64,000 bases of DNA from Agrobacterium tumefaciens. Lineage in GTDB: Bacteria > Pseudomonadota > Alphaproteobacteria > Rhizobiales > Rhizobiaceae. Shown here one piece after another: positions 50,070 through 59,824 of the stretch (position 1 is the first letter of the stretch; each line of letters begins with the position of its first letter). The position numbers were made by a program, and so were the translations under genes. Below the pieces are notes generated by a model. It was not told where the DNA came from and did not search any database. It worked only from the letters and a program-made list of their open reading frames with translations. Where the stretch lies: NCBI GenBank assembly GCA_025559845.1, contig CP048470.1, positions 1 through 64,000 on the forward strand, in the 5' to 3' direction.

Positions 50070-51350
50070 TCAATACATCCCCAGCAGACGTATCGGACCG
50101 AGTGTCAGGACGGGGAAGAGCACCAGGGCGAAGATAGCCAGTGTTAGCACCGCCATCGGCGCAAGCGAACCACGGATGACGTCCTCGACCCTCATATTGG
50201 CCACCTGCGCTGCGGCAAACAGGCAAACGCCGACCGGTGGCGTCACGAGACCGAGTGTCAGTGTCATGACGGTCACGATCAGAAAGTGGATCGGATCGAT
50301 GCCGAGCGCCTCCACCGGCGGCATCAGCACTGGAATGAGGATAAACATGGCCGGAATGGCTTCCATGAAGATGCCGATTATCAGCAGGAAGACGAAGATG
50401 ACCAGCATGCCCGTCAGCGGACCGAGGTTCATTGCCTGCAGCAGGTCGGCGACCTTCTCCGGCAAGCCGTCATAGGTGAACACCCAGGCGGCAATTTGGG
50501 ACGTTGCGGCGATGAACAGGATCGTTCCGGAAATACGTGCCGTCGAGATCAGGATTTCCGGCAGTTCGTTAACAGGCAGCGTCCGATAGACCAGAACGCC
50601 AAGTATTCCGACATAGACCACTGCGATGGCGGCTGCTTCCGTCGGCGTGAACAGGCCGCTGGCAATGCCGATGATCAGGATCAGCGGTGTGAGCATCGGA
50701 AGGATGGCGCGCAACCCCGTCACGACAACCATGCGCAGGTTGAACGGCGACGGAGGGTTATAGCCGTAGTAGACGGAATAGAAGTGGTTGAAGACCATGA
50801 AGGCGAAGGCGATGAAGAGGCCTGGCACCAGACCAGCTACCAGCAACGTCCCGATGGAAACATTGGCGATCGAGCCTGCAATGACGACCAGGATCGATGG
50901 CGGAATTATCGACGACAGTGTCGCGGTACAGAGCGTCATACCGACCGCATAACCCTTCGGAAATCCGTGACGCTCCATGGCCTTGATCTCGATGGCGCCA
51001 ACCGAGGCGATATCGGCAACGGAGGAGCCGGACACGCCGGAGAAGATCACCGACGAAATCACGTTGACGTGGCCCAGGCCGCCAGGCAGCCAGCCGACGA
51101 TGGCTTCAGCGAAATCGAAGATGCGCTCGGCCACTCGCCCACGCTCCATTACGGTGCCAACCAGAATAAACAGAGGCACCGCAACCAGCAGAAACGAGTT
51201 CATCGAGGAGAACATGGTCTGTGACAACAGATCGAGCGGCATCGAGGTGAAGAGCCACAAGGTGGCGACGCTGGCCAGTGCCAAGGCAACAGCAAGCGGG
51301 ATGCCGAGCATGCTGAGCCCGAAGAAGGCGACGAGAAGAAAGACCGACAT
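50070..51350 (-). CDS. dctM: TRAP transporter large permease (DctM)
   Basis: A 426-residue membrane protein with about 12 helices and the TRAP-type blocks GVSGSSVADIASVGAIEIKA, YAVGMTLCTATLSSIIPPSI and ILLIPVLMPPVEALGIDPIHF (the last given as VLMPPVEALGIDPIHF). It forms the sodium-coupled import channel for a carboxylate, together with DctQ and the DctP binding protein encoded immediately upstream. The start lies 3 bases behind the dctQ stop. Substrate cannot be read from the sequence. Confidence 0.93.
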   Translation of the reverse strand: MSVFLLVAFFGLSMLGIPLAVALALASVATLWLFTSMPLDLLSQTMFSSMNSFLLVAVPLFILVGTVMERGRVAERIFDFAEAIVGWLPGGLGHVNVISSVIFSGVSGSSVADIASVGAIEIKAMERHGFPKGYAVGMTLCTATLSSIIPPSILVVIAGSIANVSIGTLLVAGLVPGLFIAFAFMVFNHFYSVYYGYNPPSPFNLRMVVVTGLRAILPMLTPLILIIGIASGLFTPTEAAAIAVVYVGILGVLVYRTLPVNELPEILISTARISGTILFIAATSQIAAWVFTYDGLPEKVADLLQAMNLGPLTGMLVIFVFLLIIGIFMEAIPAMFILIPVLMPPVEALGIDPIHFLIVTVMTLTLGLVTPPVGVCLFAAAQVANMRVEDVIRGSLAPMAVLTLAIFALVLFPVLTLGPIRLLGMY

Positions 51351-51353
51351 GGA

Positions 51354-51905
51354 TCAATGTCCTGATGTGATGGACACATCGGCATGGGCAATCTCGCCCG
51401 CCGGAAGTCCGAGTTCGGGAAGGGCGATCAGATCGCGACGGCTGTGCAGTGAGTCGACGATCGCCAATATCGCAATGACTGCCGACACCGGCATGACCAT
51501 ACCAATGAGCCACATGGGAATGGGCAGGGTCGCAGCCGTTTCGTTCATCATGATTTGCTGGCGCATGAGCGTGAACCCGGTCCAGCCCATCAGCCCGAAG
51601 AAGAAAACCGATGACCCGACATAGATCGGCACCGCCAGATGCTGGAACAGCCGTCGGCCCATAACGAGGAAGACAACCACGCGGGCGCTTTCCACCGTGC
51701 GGAAACCTGCCGCCAAGCCGAGAAAAACCATCCAGATAAACAGAAAGCGGGTGGCCTCCTCAGTCCAGGGCAAAGGGTGCCCCGTCAACCGGCCGATGAC
51801 CTGCAGAAGGACGACGATCAGGACGCCGGCACAGGCAGCACCCGCTGCAACATCGGCAATGATTCTAACCACAGTACCCAGCAGTGAACTCATAGAACTA
51901 CGCAT
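51354..51905 (-). CDS. dctQ: TRAP transporter small permease (DctQ)
   Basis: A 183-residue protein with four transmembrane helices. The start at 51905 is chosen because GGAAGGG stands about 8 bases before it. RLTGHPLPWTEEATRFLFIW is the DctQ signature (PW.EE..R..FVW). It ends 3 bases before dctM. It partners the large permease in the membrane and docks the binding protein. Confidence 0.9.
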   Translation of the reverse strand: MRSSMSSLLGTVVRIIADVAAGAACAGVLIVVLLQVIGRLTGHPLPWTEEATRFLFIWMVFLGLAAGFRTVESARVVVFLVMGRRLFQHLAVPIYVGSSVFFFGLMGWTGFTLMRQQIMMNETAATLPIPMWLIGMVMPVSAVIAILAIVDSLHSRRDLIALPELGLPAGEIAHADVSITSGH

Positions 51906-51983
51906 GCGAATGCCCTTCCAACAAGTGTGCATAGACGGATGGGAAACCGGCACCTTGCCTTAAGACAAAGCGCCGGCGAGGCA

Positions 51984-52979
51984 TCAGTTGGTGGTGGTGA
52001 AGGCGCGCGTGCGATCGAAGAAGGACTGGTCCTTCACGAGTGCCGAGAATCTCTCCTCGAGACCCGCAGCGACATCGACGAAGGCCTTGCGCTGGTCATC
52101 GGTCAGTTCGTTGACCTCCATGCCATTCGCCTTCAGCGTCGCGATCGACTTTTCGATATCGGCAGCATCATTCTCGGCCTTCCAGGCTTCCGTTTCCTTC
52201 GCTGCTTCGTTCAGCGCTGTCTTGAAAGCATCGCTCAACCCATCATAGCGACGAGGGTTCATGCCAAGCACCCATGCATCGGCAATATGATTGCTGATAG
52301 TCGCGTATTTCTGGACTTCGTAAAGCTTGGCGCTGACCGGTACGTTGACCGGATTTTCCTGACCATCGACGACTTTCAGCTGCAAGGCGTTATAAACTTC
52401 CGCGAACGCCATCGGTGTCGGGGCGGCCCCCATGGCGCCAAAAAATTCGACCCACAGCGGATTGTTCGGCACGCGCAGCTTCATTCCCTTCATATCGGCA
52501 GGTGACGTGATCGGGAGCTTCGAATTGGTGATCTGGCGGAGCGGACGGGACCAGAGATCGACACCCTTGATGCCGATATTGCCGAGATCCGACTGCAGTT
52601 CCTGGCCGAGGTCGCTGTCGAGATAGGCCCGCAGCTGCTCGATATTGCGGAATTGATAGGGTATTGCGATCGCCGTGAACTTGGGATTGAACGTTGCGTA
52701 GAGCGATGTCGAGTTGAGCAGCATATCCAGCGAGCCGCCGGCCAACTGCTTCACTCCTGCGGACGGGTCGCCACCATAGAGCGTGCCGTTCGGAAAGACC
52801 TTGATGGTGAGTTCGCCATTGGTCTTGGTGGAAACGATTTCGGCAAATTTCTTTGCAGCGAGCGTGATTTCCGATGTGTCCGCATCCGGCGTGGACAACG
52901 TCAGGGTTTCCGCATGGGCGACCGAAACGGTCATCAAAGCCGCTGCGGCGATCAGGCTGCGAATCGTAAAGTGTTTCAT
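51984..52979 (-). CDS. dctP: TRAP transporter periplasmic binding protein (DctP)
   Basis: A 331-residue protein. Of two ATGs, 52979 is chosen because GGGAGG lies 7 bases upstream. A signal peptide (MKHFTIRSLIAAAALMTVSVAHA) is followed by the DctP fold: LTLSTPDADTSEITLAAKKF, LRVPNNPLWVEFFGAMGAAP with the conserved Arg that binds the substrate carboxylate, and DGQENPVNVPVSAKLYEVQK. It delivers an organic acid to DctQM. Being the first transporter gene behind three enzyme genes, it presumably brings their substrate. Confidence 0.92.
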   Translation of the reverse strand: MKHFTIRSLIAAAALMTVSVAHAETLTLSTPDADTSEITLAAKKFAEIVSTKTNGELTIKVFPNGTLYGGDPSAGVKQLAGGSLDMLLNSTSLYATFNPKFTAIAIPYQFRNIEQLRAYLDSDLGQELQSDLGNIGIKGVDLWSRPLRQITNSKLPITSPADMKGMKLRVPNNPLWVEFFGAMGAAPTPMAFAEVYNALQLKVVDGQENPVNVPVSAKLYEVQKYATISNHIADAWVLGMNPRRYDGLSDAFKTALNEAAKETEAWKAENDAADIEKSIATLKANGMEVNELTDDQRKAFVDVAAGLEERFSALVKDQSFFDRTRAFTTTN

Positions 52980-53025
52980 GGTCATTCCTCCCGTTGATGG
53001 TCAAACTAGCATGTGTTTGGCATGC

Positions 53026-53910
53026 TCATTGTTGATTCATGCGCTGTAGTTCGCGGATAATCCCGCTGTGATCCAGATCGCCATCGCCATTATCGACCAT
53101 AGCCTGGAAGAGCCGGTCAACCTCCTCGCCAACCGGTAGTGTCAACCCACGGCTTCGCGCAAAAGCCAGCGCCGTGGATGTGTCCTTCACTTGATATTTC
53201 GCAGGGCCACCGGGTACGAAATTGCCCTCAACCATGCGTAGCCCGTGTTGCCGGAATATCGTCGAATCGGCGAAGCCGCCGAGCAGAGCTTCGCGGACCT
53301 TCGCGGGGTTCGCGCCGCCACGTGCAGCAAGTGTCAACGCTTCGGCGACAGCGCAGATCGTCGATGCGACGATAAGCTGGTTTGCGAGCTTCGTCAGCGC
53401 ACCGCTGCCAGACGGGCCGACATGCGTGACGCGTCCGAGACAGGCAAAGACCGGATCGAGACGGTCAACCGCTGCCTCGTCACCGCCGGCCATGATCGCC
53501 AACGTGCCTTCCTTGGCCCCCTTTTCCCCGCCCGAAACCGGAGCATCGAGACAGGCGATGCCTCTTGCGGCGGATGCCTCGCCGATCGCAATGGCCGTTT
53601 CCACGGGGATGGAACTCATCACAACCAATACGGACCCCGGCCGTATTGCCTGGACAACGCCGCCGTCGCCAAGCAGCACCGCTTCGCAAACAGGGCCGGA
53701 GCTCAGCATGCAGATGGTGACATCCGCATCTTTCGCTGCGGCATCTGCCCTCTCAACGATCGAAATGCCTTCCGACCGGAGAACTGCGGCCTTCTCCGGT
53801 GTCCGGTTCCAGACCTGAACCTGAAAGCCCGCATCAGCCAGGCGGCCGGCCATGGGCGCACCCATGATGCCGGTACCGATGACGGCAATGCGATTGATCT
53901 TGCTGGTCAT
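53026..53910 (-). CDS. 3-hydroxyisobutyrate/tartronate-semialdehyde dehydrogenase-like enzyme
   Basis: A 294-residue NAD(P)-dependent beta-hydroxyacid dehydrogenase: IAVIGTGIMGAPMAGRLADA (NAD motif), DAPVSGGEKGAKEGTLAIMA (substrate loop), GSGALTKLANQLIVAS with the catalytic Lys. This GarR/HibD family reduces or oxidises 2-hydroxyacids or semialdehydes. It lies between the DctP gene and an ABM protein, all leftward, in a catabolic operon. The substrate is probably a hydroxyacid imported by the TRAP system. Confidence 0.88.
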   Translation of the reverse strand: MTSKINRIAVIGTGIMGAPMAGRLADAGFQVQVWNRTPEKAAVLRSEGISIVERADAAAKDADVTICMLSSGPVCEAVLLGDGGVVQAIRPGSVLVVMSSIPVETAIAIGEASAARGIACLDAPVSGGEKGAKEGTLAIMAGGDEAAVDRLDPVFACLGRVTHVGPSGSGALTKLANQLIVASTICAVAEALTLAARGGANPAKVREALLGGFADSTIFRQHGLRMVEGNFVPGGPAKYQVKDTSTALAFARSRGLTLPVGEEVDRLFQAMVDNGDGDLDHSGIIRELQRMNQQ

Positions 53911-53928
53911 GACTTTATGCCCCGCATA

Positions 53929-54252
53929 TCAAGGATATTGCCGCGCGCAAAAGCGAACTGGCCGCTCTTCCACGATCAGTGGCGGGAATGCCTCCCGAAA
54001 ACGCCCCAGATGAGGCGTTTCCAGATGGGCGTCGAACGCCGCACGACTGTCGTAGACTTCATAGAAGACGACGGTATCATCGGAGCCTTCCGGGCAGATA
54101 ACGTCGAACTGTCGGCAACCCGGTTCATCCTCAACCGAGTGTTTCGCGTCGTCACGCGCGGCCTCCAGAAAAGCGGCGAGCTTACTAGGTTTTACCTGGA
54201 ACTCCGCAATCACGACGAAGGCTTCGTTGTTCAGCGACGTCACGGCACTCAC
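53929..54252 (-). CDS. Antibiotic-biosynthesis-monooxygenase-type (ABM) protein
   Basis: A 107-residue dimeric ferredoxin-like protein: VVIAEFQVKPSKLAAFLEAA, EPGCRQFDVICPEGSDDTVV, FYEVYDSRAAFDAHLETPHL. Proteins of this fold act as small monooxygenases or as isomerase/auxiliary factors in sugar-acid or aromatic pathways. The start overlaps the stop of the upstream oxidoreductase gene by 4 bases, so the two are coupled. Confidence 0.85.
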   Translation of the reverse strand: MSAVTSLNNEAFVVIAEFQVKPSKLAAFLEAARDDAKHSVEDEPGCRQFDVICPEGSDDTVVFYEVYDSRAAFDAHLETPHLGRFREAFPPLIVEERPVRFCARQYP

Positions 54253-55607
54253 TCCGCAGCGATCTTGCTGGGACGGAAGCGATCCTCCATCTCGCGGCGA
54301 AGGTTGACGACATCCAGATCCTTGACGAGTTCAACGTCATCGAACGACACGATCTGGTCTTTCTTGATAGCACGCTTGAGCTTGACATTGTGTGCAAGAC
54401 CGATCGGCAGAGCCTTTAGGTCAAGACTGCGGCTTGCGGGAATGGCATTGGCCCAGACAGCATAACCGCCCTCGCCGTCCAGCATCTCGCCGGGCTGCAT
54501 GTCCTTCTTTGCGGTCGCGACGGCATCGCCACGGAACTCCTTGGAGCATCCGGTCGGCTCGTTGCGCAGTACCGCAGACAAGACGCTGATCGAAGTTTCA
54601 AGGCCGATGATGTGGAAGGGACGCCACATCGACGCATACCAACCGGACGGATCGGTCAGCAGGCCATATTGCTTGAAGCAGGCACGCGCATATTCGTTGT
54701 GAGCCTTGAATGTCACGAAGACGCCATAACGGATGTTGTTGAACACCTCGCGGCCGTCCGGCTCCTGGCTTGCGGCGATATCGACCAGACCCGAGCGTGC
54801 CATGCGGCCGCCATCGGCCACCGGACGGAACACCCGAGCCAGATCATGCAGACCCGCCGGTGGAAACGCGAGACCATCATCAGGGCAATCAAGACCGGTA
54901 CCATTGGCAACCGCCGCCATTTCAATGGCGGCCTTCGTGCCATCGGTGAAGGAGTTGTAGAGCTTCGGATTGAGATTGTCGGCAGCCACCTGTTCCTCGG
55001 TCCAGCCGAACAGACCCCAGACCGTATCCGGCGTGGAATACCGGTAGCGCGGCTCGAAATTCATGCCCTTGCCGGCGGACGTGATTTCAAAGCCTGTGGC
55101 TCTGGCCCAATCGACCAGTTCGCAGATAAGAGCCGGCTGGTCGCCGTAGGCCATGGAATAGATCAGGCCCTTGGCGCGGGCTTTTTCCGCGAGGATCGGC
55201 CCGACCATCACGTCGGCTTCGACATTGACCATGACCACATGCTTGTTGTGTTCGATCGCTCCTAGCGCATGGCGGGTACCGGCAATCGGGTGGCCCGTCG
55301 CTTCGATGACGCATTCGATTTCGCCGCATTCGAGCAATGCGTTGACGTCGTCCGTTACGAAGGTCGTGCCGTTCTTGATGGCATCGCCGCTGCTGGTGGC
55401 AGAATAACGCTCCTTCGGCCAGCCAACGCGGTTCATTGATTCCTTCGCCTTGCCCACATCGAGGTCGGCAACAGCCACCATATGGAGACCGTCAATGCGC
55501 TGTGCCTGAGCCAGCACCATCGAACCGAACTTGCCGGCGCCGATCAACCCCACCCGCACGGGTTTACCATTGGCGGCGCGCAAAGAAAGAAGAGAATAGA
55601 GATTCAT
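54249..55607 (-). CDS. NAD(P)-dependent oxidoreductase with C-terminal SAF domain
   Basis: A 452-residue enzyme; the start at 55607 (MNLYSLLSLRAANGKPVRVG) is used rather than the frame at 55706. Residues 16-150 hold the Rossmann part (VRVGLIGAGKFGSMVLAQAQ; IECVIEATGHPIAGTRHALG), the middle is a homoserine-dehydrogenase-like catalytic region, and residues 355-430 contain a SAF domain (NVKLKRAIKKDQIVSFDDVE). Such SAF-type dehydrogenases occur in catabolism of branched or four-carbon sugar acids. As first gene of the leftward operon it probably performs the first or second oxidation of the imported acid. Confidence 0.88.
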   Translation of the reverse strand: MNLYSLLSLRAANGKPVRVGLIGAGKFGSMVLAQAQRIDGLHMVAVADLDVGKAKESMNRVGWPKERYSATSSGDAIKNGTTFVTDDVNALLECGEIECVIEATGHPIAGTRHALGAIEHNKHVVMVNVEADVMVGPILAEKARAKGLIYSMAYGDQPALICELVDWARATGFEITSAGKGMNFEPRYRYSTPDTVWGLFGWTEEQVAADNLNPKLYNSFTDGTKAAIEMAAVANGTGLDCPDDGLAFPPAGLHDLARVFRPVADGGRMARSGLVDIAASQEPDGREVFNNIRYGVFVTFKAHNEYARACFKQYGLLTDPSGWYASMWRPFHIIGLETSISVLSAVLRNEPTGCSKEFRGDAVATAKKDMQPGEMLDGEGGYAVWANAIPASRSLDLKALPIGLAHNVKLKRAIKKDQIVSFDDVELVKDLDVVNLRREMEDRFRPSKIAAE

Positions 55608-56094
55608 AAGACAGCGTCCTCGACTAGGGAATGAATATGAGGAGTGCCCCGCAACGTCAGCGCATAAGGGCTCACCGCAGCAAGGCGCCATGCCCGACTG
55701 GTTCACGGTGGCTGAAAAACGCTTAATTTCCTCCGGGGAAGCGCGGGGTTAGCCGCCACTCCCAGCTGCCTCCCGAGCAGCTCTGAAAAAAAACGTATAC
55801 CGCAGAAGAAATTAGCTCAATTTAGAAAGATGGAGAGAGTCGTTAGATTTTCTAAACTATTTGAGTTGCCGAAAGAGCCTTCTTGGTACTCTAGCAGAGT
55901 TGCTTCAATGGCAGCGTGTAAGTGTAACCAGGGAACGGTGAGTCGCATTCGCCTTCGTAAATTTGGCGTTAGACAAGCAACCGATCAGCCCTGCCGTGAA
56001 GGTGAAAATTTAAGGACATTAAGCTCTTGAGATAAATCGAACAGCCGTTCTCCAGATGATGACTGTCGTGGAGTTCATGAGACTGGCAGCAATC
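55608..56094. other. Operon promoter region and repeat debris
   Basis: Should hold the promoter of the TRAP operon. A GC-rich half and an AT-rich block near 55,800-55,850 are seen, but no known operator. It also contains copy 2 of the 58-base repeat (56,037-56,093). Small frames are not convincing. Confidence 0.4.
56037..56093. repeat. 58-base repeat, copy 2 (copy 1 at 48,061)
   Basis: TCGAACAGCCG ... CGTGGAGTTCATGAGACTGG then CAGCAAT; directly adjoins the Fic remnant. Confidence 0.6.
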
Positions 56095-56265
56095 ACCCCG
56101 ACGCGTCAATGCACCGATCTCCACGAGTTGCTGAAGGTCGCGTGTTGCTGTGGCGCGGGATGTGCCTGTGATCGAGATGTAGTTTTCGGCACTTAGCCCA
56201 ACTTTGAAGCCTGCCGTGCCCTCCTTGAAGATACGCGCGACTACCGTTTCCTGCCGTGGTCTAAG
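56095..56265 (-). pseudogene. C-terminal remnant of a Fic-family protein
   Basis: The reverse strand reads LRPRQETVVARIFKEGTAGF, KVGLSAENYISITGTSRATA and TRDLQQLVEIGALTRRGD, the winged-helix end that follows the Fic domain in many AMPylating enzymes (ATRDLQ.LVE.G.L...G). The Fic catalytic domain (HPFxxGNG) is absent. The 56,266-56,430 stretch has no gene. Confidence 0.5.
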
Positions 56266-56542
56266 AACGGGTAAGACGTCAATCTATCAACGCCCACAAC
56301 GCGGTGCTGGACAGGACAAAATGTCTCCATCGTTCAGTTCCGTTTCCTAGACTCTCGAACGGAATCGAATAGAGAACCCGCCATTTTGCAGGAAGAGGCC
56401 GGATCCCCTAACCTGCAAAGCGGCATGAAGTGTTGATTGCCACTGAGAACTGACCCGGCGTGGCCTGATATTTCCATTGAGAATTGACCCATGTTCCAAC
56501 CTTCCCTCGCATGTTTTCAGCGGGGGCTATGGAGTGATCGAC

Positions 56543-58069
56543 ATGGCGTTATTGAGCGTGATCCGACGCTGGCATTTTCGAGAAGAACTATCGATCCGGG
56601 AGATTTGCCGCAGGACCGGCCTATCCCGGAATACCATTCGCAAATACCTGCGCCTGGACGGCGTGGAGCCGAAGTTCAAGGTCCCGGAGCGGCCGAGCAA
56701 GCTTGATCCTTTTGCCGATCGGTTGTCGGCCTGGCTGAAGACCGAATCGAAGAGAAACCGCAAACAGAAGCGGACGATGAAGCAGTTACATGCCGATCTG
56801 ATGAGCCTTGGCTACGGGGGCTCCTATAATCGGGTAGCGGCCTTTGCTCGGGAATGGCGTGATGATCGGCAGAGAGAATTGCAGACGACGGGCCGCGGGA
56901 CATATGTGCCTCTGGCGTTCGATCCCGGCGAAGCCTTCCAGTTCGACTGGTCGGAAGATTGGGCGATCATCGGCAATGAGCGCACCAAACTGCAGGTGGC
57001 GCACACGAAGCTGAGCTACAGCCGGGCCTTCATCGTGCGAGCCTATCTCCTGCAGACGCACGAGATGCTCTTCGATGCCCACAATCATGCATTCCGCGTG
57101 TTCGGTGGCATCCCCGGACGCGGCATCTACGACAACATGCGGACCGCGATCGACAAGGTCGGCCGCGGCAAAGAGCGTGACGTCAATGTTCGCTTCCAGG
57201 CGATGGCCAGCCACTACCTGTTCGAACCCGAGTTCTGGAATCCGGCTTCAGGCTGGGAGAAGGGACAGGTCGAGAAGAACGTTCAGGACGCGCGTCATCG
57301 TCTGTGGCAGCCCACGCCGCGCTTTCCATCGCTGGATGCCCTGAACGACTGGCTCGAGCAACGCTGCAAGGAGTTCTGGGCACAGACCCCGCACGGTCAG
57401 ATGCGTGGCACCATTGCCGACATCTGGGCGGAGGAAGTACCCGCGCTTATGCCTGTTTCCAGACCTTTCGATGGGTTTGTCGAATACACCAAGCGTGTTT
57501 CTCCGACCTGCCTCGTGCATCTGGAGCGCAATCGCTACAGCGTGCCGGCGTCCTTCGCCAATCGGCCGGTGAGCCTACGGGTTTACCCGGACCGTGTTGT
57601 GGTCGCCGCAGAAGGACAAATCGTTTGCGAGCATCGTCGCGTCATTGACCGCTCCCACGATCGGCCAGGGCAGACGATTTACGACTGGCGGCACTATCTG
57701 GCAGTCGTGCAACGCAAGCCAGGCGCTCTGCGTAATGGTGCACCATTCGTCGAACTTCCCGATGCATTCCGGGCCTTGCAACAATATCTGCTCAAGAAGC
57801 CAGGCGGAGACCGGGAGATGGTCGATATCCTGGCACTCGTCCTTCAGCACGATGAACAGGCCGTCCTGTCGGCAGTCGACATGGCGCTGAAGTCCGGCGT
57901 TCCGACCAAGACGCATGTGCTGAACCTGCTGCATCGACTTGTCGACGGCAAATCCTTCACGCCGCCGACCATCGATGCGCCGCAAGCCCTGACGCTCATC
58001 AACGAGCCTCAGGCCAATGTCGAACGATACGATGCCCTGCGAAAGACGGAGGCTCGCCATGCGTCATAA
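56543..58069 (+). CDS. istA: IS21 transposase IstA
   Basis: A 508-residue transposase; ATG 56543 ([20 protein letters not shown]) follows GGAG and gives the normal N-terminal helix-turn-helix ([14 protein letters not shown]). The DDE catalytic core is visible: [11 protein letters not shown] (first Asp), [14 protein letters not shown] (second Asp) and [18 protein letters not shown] (Glu). The C-terminal mu-type beta barrel follows. It overlaps istB by 11 bases. The protein looks intact and should mobilise the element. Confidence 0.93.
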   Translation: MALLSVIRRWHFREELSIREICRRTGLSRNTIRKYLRLDGVEPKFKVPERPSKLDPFADRLSAWLKTESKRNRKQKRTMKQLHADLMSLGYGGSYNRVAAFAREWRDDRQRELQTTGRGTYVPLAFDPGEAFQFDWSEDWAIIGNERTKLQVAHTKLSYSRAFIVRAYLLQTHEMLFDAHNHAFRVFGGIPGRGIYDNMRTAIDKVGRGKERDVNVRFQAMASHYLFEPEFWNPASGWEKGQVEKNVQDARHRLWQPTPRFPSLDALNDWLEQRCKEFWAQTPHGQMRGTIADIWAEEVPALMPVSRPFDGFVEYTKRVSPTCLVHLERNRYSVPASFANRPVSLRVYPDRVVVAAEGQIVCEHRRVIDRSHDRPGQTIYDWRHYLAVVQRKPGALRNGAPFVELPDAFRALQQYLLKKPGGDREMVDILALVLQHDEQAVLSAVDMALKSGVPTKTHVLNLLHRLVDGKSFTPPTIDAPQALTLINEPQANVERYDALRKTEARHAS

Positions 58070-58871
58070 TCCAGCAAGCGGCGCGATCGTCATCATGCTG
58101 CGGCAACTGAAAATGCACGGCATGGCACAAGCCGTCGGCGAGCTGACTGAGCAAGGATCGCCGGCGTTCGAGGCTGCCGTTCCGATCCTGTCGCAGCTCT
58201 TGAAAGCAGAGACCGCGGAACGGGAAGTTCGCTCGACGGCCTACCAGCTCAAGACGGCACGCTTCCCTGCCTATCGTGATCTGAATGGCTTCGATTTTAC
58301 CAGCAGCGAGATCAATGAGGCGCTCGTGCAGCAGCTTCATCGCTGCGACTTCCTGGACGACGCAAACAACATTGTTCTGGTCGGTGGCCCCGGCACGGGC
58401 AAGACACACATTGCCACCGCGATCGGTGTCCAGGCCATCGAGCATCACCACAAACGGGTTCGGTTCTTCTCAACAGTCGAGCTGGTCAACGCGCTGGAAC
58501 AGGAGAAGGCGCAAGGACGGTCCGGCCAGATCGCCAATCGGCTCGTCCACTCCGATCTCGTCATCCTCGATGAGCTCGGTTACTTGCCGTTCAGTGCATC
58601 GGGCGGTGCTATGCTCTTCCATCTGCTCAGCAAACTCTACGAGCGAACCAGCGTCATCATCACGACGAACCTCAGCTTCAGCGAATGGGCCAGCGTCTTC
58701 GGTGATGCCAAGATGACCACGGCATTGCTCGATCGGCTTACCCATCATTGCCACATCCTTGAGACCGGAAACGACAGCTTCCGCTTCAAGAACAGCTCCG
58801 CGCACGACACCAAAACGACAAAGGAGAAAACGAGGAACTTGACCACGACCGCAGACCCGAAACATACCTAA
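58059..58871 (+). CDS. istB: IS21 helper ATPase IstB
   Basis: A 270-residue DnaC-like AAA+ ATPase; ATG 58059 overlaps the istA end. Walker A is [17 protein letters not shown], Walker [16 protein letters not shown], with sensor motif [11 protein letters not shown]. It selects and remodels target DNA for IstA. Motifs and length are complete. Confidence 0.93.
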   Translation: MRHNPASGAIVIMLRQLKMHGMAQAVGELTEQGSPAFEAAVPILSQLLKAETAEREVRSTAYQLKTARFPAYRDLNGFDFTSSEINEALVQQLHRCDFLDDANNIVLVGGPGTGKTHIATAIGVQAIEHHHKRVRFFSTVELVNALEQEKAQGRSGQIANRLVHSDLVILDELGYLPFSASGGAMLFHLLSKLYERTSVIITTNLSFSEWASVFGDAKMTTALLDRLTHHCHILETGNDSFRFKNSSAHDTKTTKEKTRNLTTTADPKHT

Positions 58872-58928
58872 AGGCGGGTCAATTCTCGGTGGAAACGCCG
58901 GGTCAGTTCTCAGTGGCAATCAACAGAC

Positions 58929-59738
58929 ATGGGGTCCGGCGAAGTGGTCGTGCTGGGCCATAGCTATCTCTGGTCGGCCGAAATGTGGATCCCGCAGATC
59001 CAGTCACTTTCCCGGCGCTACCGTGTCATAGTCCCTGAACTGTGGGCACATGGTCAAAGCGCTGCCATGCCGGCCGGCACCTCCGACCTGCGACAGGTTG
59101 CCCAGCATCACCTCGCTCTGCTCGATGCACTCGATATCAAAAAGTTCGCGATCGTGGGCCTCTCGGTCGGCGGAATGTGGGGAGCGGAGCTCGCCTTGTC
59201 CCACCCGGAACGGGTCACCGCACTGGCTCTACTTGGCACCTATATGGGAAGCGAGAAGTTGGAGACACGTTCTCGATACTTCTCTATGCTGGACACAGTT
59301 GCCGCTTTGGCAGCAGTACCCGACCAGATCGTCGAGGGCCTGCTGCCGCTATTCTTCAGTCCGTCGAGCTCCCGCGATCGCCAAGGCCTTATCGAGGGCT
59401 TTCGCACCCGGCTGCGCCAGACCGACCGCCAGCTTCTGGTCAACACGATCATCCCGCTCGGTCGGATGATCTTCGCTCGACGGGATGGACTTGACGATCT
59501 TCGTCGTCTCGAGAAGCCCGCATTGGTGATGACCGGTGAACACGACCTGTCGCGACCACCCGAGGAAGGTCGACTTATGGCGCAGATCCTGAACTGCGAA
59601 TTTGTCGAACTGCCGGGTGCCGGCCACATCTCGTCACTCGAAGTGCCGGATCTGGTCACCCGTATCCTTCTTTCATTCCTCGCTGCCGCACTTGCCGCGG
59701 TCGCTCAACAGGACAGTCCGCGCGCACGCTCGATCTGA
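58929..59738 (+). CDS. Alpha/beta hydrolase, 5' end cut by the IS21 element
   Basis: From ATG 58929, 3 bases behind the IS right end, 269 residues are readable: GSGEVVVLGHSYLWSAEMWI (oxyanion region), AIVGLSVGGMWGAELALSHP with the Ser nucleophile, MTGEHDLSRP (Asp) and LPGAGHISSLEVPDL (His). Relatives start about 20 residues earlier with a strand leading into D.GSGE, and the IS replaced that part. The ATG is an internal Met, so this is a truncated gene that may still be made at low level. Function: ester or lactone hydrolysis by family. Confidence 0.75.
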   Translation: MGSGEVVVLGHSYLWSAEMWIPQIQSLSRRYRVIVPELWAHGQSAAMPAGTSDLRQVAQHHLALLDALDIKKFAIVGLSVGGMWGAELALSHPERVTALALLGTYMGSEKLETRSRYFSMLDTVAALAAVPDQIVEGLLPLFFSPSSSRDRQGLIEGFRTRLRQTDRQLLVNTIIPLGRMIFARRDGLDDLRRLEKPALVMTGEHDLSRPPEEGRLMAQILNCEFVELPGAGHISSLEVPDLVTRILLSFLAAALAAVAQQDSPRARSI

Positions 59739-59824
59739 GCGAAAGCGGATGACCGATCATCTTCATGTTTTGTCTCCCTTCGCGCGATAGCGCGCGGGGA
59801 GCAACGCCGACTTTGTGAGCAGCC

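Larger units (their letters stand above)
56431..58925 (+). mobile_element. Complete IS21-family insertion sequence
   Basis: A 2,495-base element bounded by perfect 31-base inverted repeats: TGTTGATTGCCACTGAGAAC onward at 56431 and its complement ending GGCAATCAACA at 58925, with TG...CA termini as usual for IS21. A second half-site (ATTGAGAATTGACCC at the left, GGGTCAATTCTCGGTGG at the right) repeats the terminal motif inside. It carries istA and istB. No target duplication is obvious in the flanks, and the right flank is the interior of a hydrolase gene, so a deletion may have accompanied or followed insertion. Confidence 0.93.

Noticed and set aside
50286..51224. Rightward frame over the TRAP permease gene
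   Set aside because: Antisense shadow rich in His, Arg and Gln; the leftward frame encodes a canonical DctM.
53245..54465. Rightward 406-residue frame over three operon genes
   Set aside because: It spans parts of three leftward genes with tight, overlapping starts and stops, and has no domain.
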